DNA of 11,349 nucleotides, from assembly GCA_910579645.1 (NCBI GenBank), contig CAJTVK010000133.1:1-11349 (forward strand). Reading direction: 5' to 3'. This document shows positions 5,591-11,349 of the stretch, one piece after another. The notes under the pieces are model-generated. The model was not told where the DNA came from. It ran no database searches and was given only the letters and a program-made list of their open reading frames with translations. How positions within the stretch are numbered: the stretch's first letter is position 1; every line of letters starts with the position of its first letter. Both the position numbers and the translations under genes were made by a program. The stretch is from an uncultured Lachnospiraceae bacterium. GTDB lineage: Bacteria > Bacillota > Clostridia > Lachnospirales > Lachnospiraceae.

Positions 5591-7138
5591 TCAGGCATCT
5601 GTTCCGTCCGGTATTTCCGGTAAAATCAAAACCTGCTTACCGCGGAATGCGAATCCATAGTTTCTGATTTGTTCTGCGGCAATTCCTTTTGCGGCCATGG
5701 ATGCGGCATATTTTTTGGACGAAATTTGTTTTAATGCTGCCAATGCGGTATCTTCCAATGTTTTTTCCCCGGCTTCCGGGTCAAGGGTCTTGAATTCCAA
5801 GAGGAATGCCTTATCCTGACGATGTTTTGGCTCCAGCATTACGTCGTATCTCCCAAACCCGCTTTCACGGTTAGAGGTAATGATGTACCGTTCTGACAAG
5901 TCCACCGTCAGCCCAAGGACGAAACCGTGGTAAAACCGTTCCGGTTCGGTTTTGGCCGTTTTTTTTCCGGCATCAAAGAAGCTGAAAGTCTGTAATGCCA
6001 CTTCATTCATGTAGAGGTTCATCCTTCTCACATCGTCACAGAGCATGGCTTGGAGGAAGTCATTGTAGGCAGGAACTGATTCGGAGAACCATTCTTCAAT
6101 CATTTCTTCAAACATAAGGTGCACTTCACGGTTTGTCAGCATCAGTTCATAGACAGCCCTGCCGTTTCCGGTGTTTACTTGAAATGAATTTACTCTCAGA
6201 TAGCCGCTGGCTAACAGAAGGCTCCAGACGGCACTGTCTCTGCGTTCCAATTGTTCAAAGACAATCTGCTCATCAATGCGAGCCTGTATTGTTTTTCCGC
6301 TGAGCAGGTTTTCCAAATCCATTTTCATGTTTTTGTTGCTTTTCCGGATGAGCTGGCTGATTAATTGGTTGCTGCTGGTGTTGGCCCAGTATGGAGAAAG
6401 TGTTTTTTCTTTTAAATAATTTAAGATGGACCAAGGATTATAAATCTCCTTCTTTTTGCCGAAAGTAAAGCCGTCATACCAATCCTGCACCTCCGGCATA
6501 TGATTTTCCATCCCATACTCTCTTAGGGCCAGTTCCGTTTCAGGCCGGGTAAATCCGAAGGAGTCTGCATAGCTGTTTGTTGTGGCCGAAATGACCCGAA
6601 GGTTATTGAGGTCGGAAAAGACGGATTCCTTTCCGATTCTTGTAATTCCGGTTAAAATAGCCCGTTCCATATAGGGATTGGTTTTAAAAGCAGCATGGAA
6701 CATTCCGCGGATAAATGCTGCCAGTTCCTTCCAATAGCCGCTTACATAGGCTTCCTGCATGGGTGTGTCATATTCATCCAGCAAAATAATTGCCTTTTTG
6801 CCATAATATAAGGAAATATATTTTGTGAGCTGCCCGAGGGCGAGGGTAGCTTCCGTGTCTTCCATATCTATAGACACGCGGCGGAAAAATTCACGGTCTT
6901 GGGGAGCCAGCTTATCCGATTCTGACAGAAAATTATATTTTGAATATAATTCTACGAGAAGCTGACAAAGTTTTCGGCGGGCATTGGCATAGCAGGTTTC
7001 TTTTATGTTGGCCAATGAGAGAAAGAGTACCGGGCAGCTTCCCTGCAAATTGTGGTATTTTTCATTTTGCCATATGGACAGCCCATGGAAGAGACGGCCT
7101 TGGCCGGCATATTCTATGGAGAAAAAACGCCTTACCAT
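5591..7138 (-). CDS. AAA-ATPase-like / PD-(D/E)XK protein, N-truncated
   Basis: This is a DUF1703-type protein: an AAA-ATPase-like domain (PF09820 type) followed by a C-terminal PD-(D/E)XK nuclease-like domain. Visible from M1 (ATG 7138): LFHGLSIW at 16-23, a Walker B-like AIILLDEYDTP (D121, E122), and GITRIGKESVFSDLNNL as in the family's middle. The nuclease core is GRYDVML (D432) with LLEFK (E448, K450), intact. The family normally opens with a strand, VDKT, and a P-loop RPRRFGKS, giving about 560-600 residues. Here the first 515 begin after that point. The in-frame codons upstream read TRPNRYGFSS instead of RPRRFGKS, with no start codon or ribosome binding site, and are closed by a TGA near 7245. 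ATP binding is therefore probably lost. The role of the family is poorly known, and it stands alone on this strand. Confidence 0.75.
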   Translation of the reverse strand: MVRRFFSIEYAGQGRLFHGLSIWQNEKYHNLQGSCPVLFLSLANIKETCYANARRKLCQLLVELYSKYNFLSESDKLAPQDREFFRRVSIDMEDTEATLALGQLTKYISLYYGKKAIILLDEYDTPMQEAYVSGYWKELAAFIRGMFHAAFKTNPYMERAILTGITRIGKESVFSDLNNLRVISATTNSYADSFGFTRPETELALREYGMENHMPEVQDWYDGFTFGKKKEIYNPWSILNYLKEKTLSPYWANTSSNQLISQLIRKSNKNMKMDLENLLSGKTIQARIDEQIVFEQLERRDSAVWSLLLASGYLRVNSFQVNTGNGRAVYELMLTNREVHLMFEEMIEEWFSESVPAYNDFLQAMLCDDVRRMNLYMNEVALQTFSFFDAGKKTAKTEPERFYHGFVLGLTVDLSERYIITSNRESGFGRYDVMLEPKHRQDKAFLLEFKTLDPEAGEKTLEDTALAALKQISSKKYAASMAAKGIAAEQIRNYGFAFRGKQVLILPEIPDGTDA

Positions 7139-7386
7139 ATCTGAAAGCTTATCACAACAAAATTCACTTCCGCAGGAAGAAAAACCGTAACGGTTCGGCC
7201 TAGTACATGCCGCAAGGTCCGTGCGAATGTGTAAATTTAGTCAAGAGGGAATCTGCCCCTCGCCGTATTTCGGAAACTTTTAGAAGGTTAATTTTTTACA
7301 GTAGATTTTTAACCCTTTATGATAAGATTTTCAATTCCAAAATAAATGCCCTATCCGTATAATGAAAACATGATATTTGGTTTAGG
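7139..7386. other. Intergenic stretch, decayed 5' end of the AAA gene
   Basis: The part next to 7138 (to about 7245) is the minus-strand extension of the AAA-ATPase-like frame without a start. It contains a small palindrome CTTCC-GCA-GGAAG (about 7167-7179) and a second one around ACCGT-A-ACGGT. The remainder up to 7386 is AT-rich, and I see no gene, RNA or convincing terminator there. Confidence 0.4.
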
Positions 7387-7917
7387 TTATTCTTTTGGGG
7401 GACTGGATACATCGGGATGGAGATAGGAATACTGGAGTGCTTTTAAGTCGGAAGTCAGCATCAGGCTTAAGATGATATTCCCGTCTTCGCGGTACCAGAC
7501 ATGTCCGGCATTGGATATTTTGTCCGTAACGGCGGGGCTGTCATCGTTTTTTGCATTTACGGCTGCTTCGATTTTATCGTAGAAATCGTAAAGTACCTGC
7601 TCTTCTTCGGAGGAACAGGTCCAGGCGATGCACATAAGCTTCCCGTTTCCGTCAAACATGTATTTGACGGTTCCTTCAAAGGTATCGTAGCTTTTTGGGT
7701 AAGTATAACAGAGGCCTCCGTAAACGGAGTCATAAGTTCCCGGTTCCGTATTTTCATAGGCTTGCACGTCTTCTATGGAATATTCCCATGTGACATCGGA
7801 AAAAGGGGAAGCCGCCTGCGCGGGTTTCTCGTTTTGGCAGCCGCAGAGAAGGAAAGCCAAAAGGACGGACAGAAGCAGTGCGGATATGCGGTACGGTTTC
7901 GGATTGAAATGTTTCAT
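7387..7917 (-). CDS. Small lipoprotein, function unknown
   Basis: The 176-residue protein starts at ATG 7917, after AAGGAGA about 9 nt upstream; the frame stays open further back but without a site or family-like sequence. Residues 1-27 are a lipoprotein signal: basic KHFNPKPYR, the hydrophobic ISALLLSVLLAFLL, and a lipobox LCGC with the modified cysteine at 27. The mature part is acidic and polar, with WEYSIEDVQAYENTEPGTYD, an aromatic GGLCYTYPKSYD strand, and KYMFDGNGKLMCIAW. It should be anchored on the outer face of the membrane. I recognise no family; the strand pattern suggests a small beta-rich domain. Its own promoter lies upstream. No transport or regulatory link to the ABC genes, which diverge from it, can be read from the sequence. 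Confidence 0.75.
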   Translation of the reverse strand: MKHFNPKPYRISALLLSVLLAFLLCGCQNEKPAQAASPFSDVTWEYSIEDVQAYENTEPGTYDSVYGGLCYTYPKSYDTFEGTVKYMFDGNGKLMCIAWTCSSEEEQVLYDFYDKIEAAVNAKNDDSPAVTDKISNAGHVWYREDGNIILSLMLTSDLKALQYSYLHPDVSSPPKE

Positions 7918-7990
7918 AGGGCTAAATCTCCTTTTGTTAATCAACTTTTGTGTCGTGGGAAGAGTCCTGTTATCAGGATGGATAAATGAC

Positions 7991-8019
7991 ATTATAAAGA
8001 TGTTTGCCGAAGATGGCAA
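7991..8019 (-). promoter_or_regulatory. Promoter of the lipoprotein gene
   Basis: On the minus strand TTGCCA (8014-8019) and a perfect TATAAT (7991-7996) are 17 nt apart, giving a start near 7984 and a leader of about 67 nt. A palindrome TCCTG-TTAT-CAGGA (about 7966-7979) lies at the beginning of that leader. No comparably good promoter was found for the divergent permease in 7918-8159. Confidence 0.6.
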
Positions 8020-8159
8020 GAGGGATTTGCGTAAGCCAAGGGTGCGAAAGGAAATTTCGGCATCTATTGCGGAAGACAGGCTGCCGCCGGCTTTTGTTAT
8101 AGGAATTGCATGCAAGCTTGTCTTGGTGTCTGCAGAAAGAAAGGTTGGGAGGAAGAAAA

Positions 8160-9131
8160 TTGGAAAAAATCAAACAGAATCCAATTGTTAAGAAAATTGG
8201 TATTAACAGAATTGTATTATGCGGTGTTCTGCTGCTGATGTATGCAACATTTAGTATTCTCAGCGATAAATACGTGGGCGTGCAGAGAATTATGAGTGCG
8301 TTGAATTACGCTTATTTCCTTGGGTTCCTTTCCTTGGGGGTTACATTTGTCATTGCCACCGGAGGGATTGATTTCTCTATCGGGCCGGTGATGTTCTGCT
8401 CGGCTCTGATTGCCGGGTATTGTCTGACGAGTTACGGCGTGCCGCTGGCGGTCAGCTTGGTAATCAGCGTTCTGGTGGGCATGCTGTTCGGTGTTTTTAA
8501 CGGTTATTTCGTGGCGTACTGGACGGTGCCGCCGTTCATTATTTCCATGGCCAGCATGAACATAGCCAAGGGGCTGTCATCGGTATTTACCAAGACCCAG
8601 TCGGTAAGCTGGCCGCAGTCGGCAGATGCCAACGGATGGTACAGAAATTTCGTGAAGATGGGAAATTTCCCGGTAGGCTTGGTAATTTTGCTTGTGTGTG
8701 CGGTAATCTGTTCCGTTATACTGAATCAGACGAAAGCCGGACGGTACATATTGTGCCTTGGGAGCAACAAAGAAGCGGTAAGGCTTTCCGGCGTCAATGT
8801 GAAGAAGTGGGAAATGCTGGCATATGTAATCTGCGGGATTTTAGTAGGCATTGCGGCAATTTTCTATGTGGCGGCATATACCACGGTTCAGCCTGGGTAC
8901 GGCGACACATACAATAATGAGGCCATTGCAGGCTGCGTAATGGGCGGCACATCCATGACCGGCGGGCTGGCTTCCATCAGCGGCACGGTAATCGGCGTGT
9001 TTATCATAGCGCTTTTGCAGGACGGCATATTGGCGCTTGGCTTTTCAAAGGACTATCAGCTCATTATTACGGGACTTATTGTTATCGTGGCGGTTTATGC
9101 GGATGTTTCCACAAGACGCAGGAAGAATTAG
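8160..9131 (+). CDS. Sugar ABC transporter permease, RbsC type
   Basis: The 323-residue integral membrane protein belongs to the BPD_transp_2 family (RbsC, XylH, MglC). It starts at TTG 8160, 8 nt after GGGAGG; the in-frame ATG at 8106 has no site and would prepend residues unlike the family. Several hydrophobic spans are visible (about 16-34, 50-66, 76-90, 95-120, 171-188, 218-241, 270-293, 300-315). Family motifs are GGIDFSIG (68-75), the cytoplasmic coupling loop GSNKEAVRLSGVN (201-213) that docks on the ATPase, and GGTSMTGGLASISGTVIG (262-279). It forms the membrane channel with the second permease downstream. The usual periplasmic-type binding protein gene that starts such operons is not upstream. 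Substrate is likely a monosaccharide or polyol; which one is not readable. Confidence 0.92.
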   Translation: MEKIKQNPIVKKIGINRIVLCGVLLLMYATFSILSDKYVGVQRIMSALNYAYFLGFLSLGVTFVIATGGIDFSIGPVMFCSALIAGYCLTSYGVPLAVSLVISVLVGMLFGVFNGYFVAYWTVPPFIISMASMNIAKGLSSVFTKTQSVSWPQSADANGWYRNFVKMGNFPVGLVILLVCAVICSVILNQTKAGRYILCLGSNKEAVRLSGVNVKKWEMLAYVICGILVGIAAIFYVAAYTTVQPGYGDTYNNEAIAGCVMGGTSMTGGLASISGTVIGVFIIALLQDGILALGFSKDYQLIITGLIVIVAVYADVSTRRRKN

Positions 9132-9167
9132 CTTAGGCAATTATTTGGGAAAGGCAAAGGTAAGAGA

Positions 9168-10661
9168 ATGGGCGATATAATCTTAACAATGAAGGATATA
9201 GATAAATCTTTTCCGGGGGTACATGCGTTAGACCATGTGAATTTTGAAGTACGGAAAGGCGAAGTGCATGCCCTGATGGGGGAGAACGGCGCAGGAAAAT
9301 CCACCTTGATGAAGGTTCTGACCGGAATTTATGCAAAGGATTCCGGAAGCATCGTATTTGAGGGAAAAGAAGTAGAATTTCATAATACGAGGGAAGCGCA
9401 GGATGCAGGCGTGGTTATCGTGCATCAGGAACTGAATATGCTTGGTCATCTGACGGTGGCGCAGAATATTTTTATCGGAAGGGAATTCAAGAAGGGCATC
9501 TGCATTGACGACAAGAGGATGAACGAAGAGGCGGCGAGCCTGTTCCGGAAGCTGAATATCGACATTGACCCTGCGGAGATGATGGGGAACCTGACGGTAG
9601 GAAAGCAGCAGATGTGTGAAATAGCAAAGGCAATTTCACACAAGGCCAAGGTTATCGTCTTTGACGAGCCGTCGGCGGCATTGACGGAAGCGGAGATTGA
9701 GGAACTTTTCAAAATTATCCGTGATTTGCGGAAACAGCAGCTGGGAATTGTATATATTTCCCACCGCATGGATGAAATCAAGGTCATTACGGATCGGGTA
9801 ACGGTCATGAGGGACGGAACCTATGTGGGCACTTTGATTACCAAGGACTGTACGAAAGACGACATCATCAATATGATGGTTGGCCGTGTCATTTATGAAG
9901 ACCCTAAGACGGAAAGCACGGTTCCGAAGGATGCGCCGGTGGTGCTTAAGGTAGAGCACCTGAATGCGGGACGCATGGTGAAGGATGTAAGCTTTGAACT
10001 GCGGAAAGGGGAGATTCTCGGATTTTCCGGCCTGATGGGGGCGGGGAGGACGGAAACTGCCCGGGCAATTTTCGGGGCGGATCCGAAGACCGGCGGGAAT
10101 ATTTATATCAACGGGCAGAAAGTGGAAATCAATTCCCCGCAGGATGCGGTAAAATGCGGCATCGGATATTTGTCGGAGGACCGGAAACGTTTCGGCATCG
10201 TCGTGCAGAAATCCGTGGCGGAAAATACTACTATGGCGGCATTGGAAAAGTTTGTGAAAGGACTGTTCATCAATAAAAAGGCGGAGAACGACGTTTCGGA
10301 GGAATATGTGAAGTCTCTGGCCACCAAGACCCCCAACGTGGAACAGTTAGTAGTGAACCTGTCCGGCGGGAATCAGCAGAAAATCGTTATTGCGAAATGG
10401 CTGGTGCGGAATTGTGACATCCTTATTTTTGACGAGCCTACCAGGGGAATTGACGTAGGAGCCAAGAACGAAATCTATAAGCTGATGAACCGGTTGGCAG
10501 AAGAAGGTAAATCAATTATCATGATTTCCTCCGAAATGACAGAGATACTGAGGATGAGCGACCGCATTGTCGTTATGTGTGAAGGAAGCAAAACCGGGGA
10601 AATTGATATTTCCGAAGCTTCACAGGAAATCATAATGAATATGGCAACGCGGGAAATATAG
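9168..10661 (+). CDS. Sugar ABC transporter ATPase, RbsA/MglA type
   Basis: The 497-residue protein is a double-domain ATPase that powers the transporter on the cytoplasmic side. Domain 1: Walker A GENGAGKST (38-46), Q-loop Q87, signature LTVGKQQ (142-148, in place of LSGGQ), Walker B VIVFDEP (162-168), H-loop H199. Domain 2: degenerate Walker A GLMGAGRTE (288-296) without the lysine, signature LSGGNQQ (398-404), Walker B ILIFDEP (418-424), and SSEM in place of the H-loop. This asymmetry, with one catalytic and one degenerate site, is normal for the family. Length is typical (about 500). The start has only a modest AAAGG site. It lies 36 nt after permease 1 and 15 nt before permease 2, so the three form one operon. 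Confidence 0.95.
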   Translation: MGDIILTMKDIDKSFPGVHALDHVNFEVRKGEVHALMGENGAGKSTLMKVLTGIYAKDSGSIVFEGKEVEFHNTREAQDAGVVIVHQELNMLGHLTVAQNIFIGREFKKGICIDDKRMNEEAASLFRKLNIDIDPAEMMGNLTVGKQQMCEIAKAISHKAKVIVFDEPSAALTEAEIEELFKIIRDLRKQQLGIVYISHRMDEIKVITDRVTVMRDGTYVGTLITKDCTKDDIINMMVGRVIYEDPKTESTVPKDAPVVLKVEHLNAGRMVKDVSFELRKGEILGFSGLMGAGRTETARAIFGADPKTGGNIYINGQKVEINSPQDAVKCGIGYLSEDRKRFGIVVQKSVAENTTMAALEKFVKGLFINKKAENDVSEEYVKSLATKTPNVEQLVVNLSGGNQQKIVIAKWLVRNCDILIFDEPTRGIDVGAKNEIYKLMNRLAEEGKSIIMISSEMTEILRMSDRIVVMCEGSKTGEIDISEASQEIIMNMATREI

Positions 10662-10676
10662 AGGGAGGATGAAAAG

Positions 10677-11106
10677 ATGAGTAAAACGGCTGTTCATGCA
10701 CCGGCAGGGAAAAAAGGAACGACTTTTTCCAAATTTGGAGGCCAGAAATTTATCGTTTTTCTGGTAGTAATCATATTATTTGCATTTTTCAGTATATTCA
10801 GCCCAAACTTCAGGAAATATACGACCGTGCTCAGCATTATGGATTATTCTTATTACATAGCATTGATGGCAATCGGCGTAACATTCCCGCTGATTACGGG
10901 CGGTGTGGATCTGTCCATCGGTACCGGGCTGATCTGTTATTCTTTGGCAGGGGGATATCTGGTAGTCCACTGCGGCTGGCCCACTTGGGCAGGGATGCTT
11001 GTATCCATTCTGTTCGGCGTGGCAATCGGAGCCTTGAACGGCGTATTGGTATCCATTTTGAACTTGCCGCCGTTTCTGGCGACTCTGTGTACATGTATGG
11101 TCACTA
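10677..11106 (+). pseudogene. Second sugar ABC permease, disrupted by IS630
   Basis: From ATG 10677 (GGGAGG 8 nt upstream) the first 143 residues are a normal RbsC-type permease: a basic N-terminus, a first span near 24-41, GGVDLSIG (75-82), and NLPPFLATLCTCMVT (129-143). The next residues STASLKTICKNH are not permease; the frame meets a stop at 11172-11174. The change coincides with the start of IS630 sequence. The family usually continues MVTRG, and ACT-AG at the junction fits a Thr-Arg pair cut at the TA of CTAG. About 200 residues, with the coupling loop, are missing from the window. The intact gene would pair with permease 1 as a heteromeric channel. The truncated product lacks the ATPase-docking loop and should not support transport. 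Confidence 0.88.
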
Positions 11107-11349
11107 GTACTGCGTCCTTGAAGACCATATGCAAAAACCACACGGAGACATCTTCCATTTTATATGTCCAGTGATATACCACCGGGTCTGCGTTGATTTC
11201 TTCGATATATTTGTAAATTCGTTCTTCCAGTTCCTGCCTGCTGTTTACACGGATTCCCTTAAGGCATTGTTTTGCCATTTTTCCGAAAAAACTTTCAACC
11301 AGATTCAGCCAGGAGCCATGTTTTGGGGTAAATACAAATTCAAAGCGCC
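10937..11349 (-). CDS. IS630 family transposase, C-terminal part
   Basis: The frame is open at the right edge and reads FEFVFTPKHGSWLNLVESFFGK, split here as FEFVFTPKHG and SWLNLVESFFGK. Then come MAKQCLKGIRVNSRQELEER and YIEEINADPVVYHWTYKMED. These are the last part of the DDE domain of IS630 transposases, the E of NLVES being the third catalytic acid, and the conserved YHWTYKM tail. The first two catalytic aspartates lie outside the window. No stop occurs before the element's end at about 11107, so the frame runs another 56 codons antisense through the permease to 10937. The native length is unknown, and that extension is accidental host sequence. It acts as a cut-and-paste transposase targeting TA. 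Confidence 0.85.
   Translation of the reverse strand, partial: RFEFVFTPKHGSWLNLVESFFGKMAKQCLKGIRVNSRQELEERIYKYIEEINADPVVYHWTYKMEDVSVWFLHMVFKDAVLVTIHVHRVARNGGKFKMDTNTPFKAPIATPNRMDTSIPAQVGQPQWTTRYPPAKE
11107..11349 (-). mobile_element. IS630-family insertion sequence, one end
   Basis: This is the transposase 3' end of an IS630-family element inserted into the second permease gene. The end most likely begins at 11107 (GTACTGCGTCC), next to TA at 11105-11106 within CTAG; IS630 elements insert at TA, often in CTAG, and duplicate it. A shift to the TA at 11108-11109 is possible. The other end lies beyond the window, so the terminal inverted repeat cannot be compared. Confidence 0.82.

Noticed and set aside
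7340..7366. TATAAT on the plus strand near 7360 as a promoter
   Set aside because: The candidate -35 (TTCCAA) is poor and no plus-strand gene follows; the lipoprotein gene on the other strand ends just beyond.
8106..8159. ATG 8106 as the start of permease 1
   Set aside because: No ribosome binding site precedes it and the extra 18 residues are unlike permease N-termini, whereas TTG 8160 has GGGAGG at 8 nt.
7775..8191. Plus-strand open frame ahead of permease 1, perhaps a binding-protein remnant
   Set aside because: It has no ribosome binding site, its first part is antisense to the lipoprotein gene, and its translation shows no signal peptide or binding-protein motif.

Overview
The window looks like a chromosomal accessory region of an anaerobic Firmicute, most likely a Lachnospiraceae-type gut Clostridium. 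The signs are strong AGGAGG ribosome binding sites, TTG starts, a Clostridia-style PDDEXK_2 (Rpn) gene remnant, an AAA-ATPase-like/DUF1703 gene, and RbsC/RbsA-type sugar ABC genes. Assignment is by family resemblance read by eye; no database search was possible.

Positions 1-2140 are a graveyard of decayed genes. They hold a C-terminal piece of a radical SAM protein, two or three fragments of small proteins of mobile-element or unknown type, a recombination-promoting nuclease (Rpn/PDDEXK_2) gene with two frameshifts and a large internal deletion, and a DnaQ-like exonuclease that keeps motifs ExoII and ExoIII but lacks ExoI. Several pieces look as though their middles were cut out.

Positions 2136-5521 are a compact regulatory and metabolic unit. 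An AraC-family regulator (minus strand) is divergent from a two-gene operon encoding a zinc-dependent alcohol/polyol dehydrogenase and an aldo/keto reductase (plus strand). The 398-bp divergent region carries promoters both ways, a perfect operator-like palindrome beside the -35 of the dehydrogenase promoter, and a leader with two 51-nt direct repeats. These flank a 33-nt segment that can pair with either repeat, giving two mutually exclusive long hairpins just upstream of the dehydrogenase ribosome binding site. This leader is the most interesting object in the window.

Positions 5591-7917 (minus strand) hold an AAA-ATPase-like/PD-(D/E)XK protein that has lost its P-loop end, and a small lipoprotein of unknown function with a good promoter.

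Positions 8160-11106 (plus strand) are a sugar ABC transporter operon: permease, double-domain ATPase, second permease. No substrate-binding protein gene is seen. The second permease is broken after about 143 residues by an IS630-family insertion sequence, whose transposase C-terminus (minus strand) runs off the right edge. The transporter is therefore probably inactive here unless another copy exists.

No rRNA, tRNA, CRISPR array or replication origin was found.
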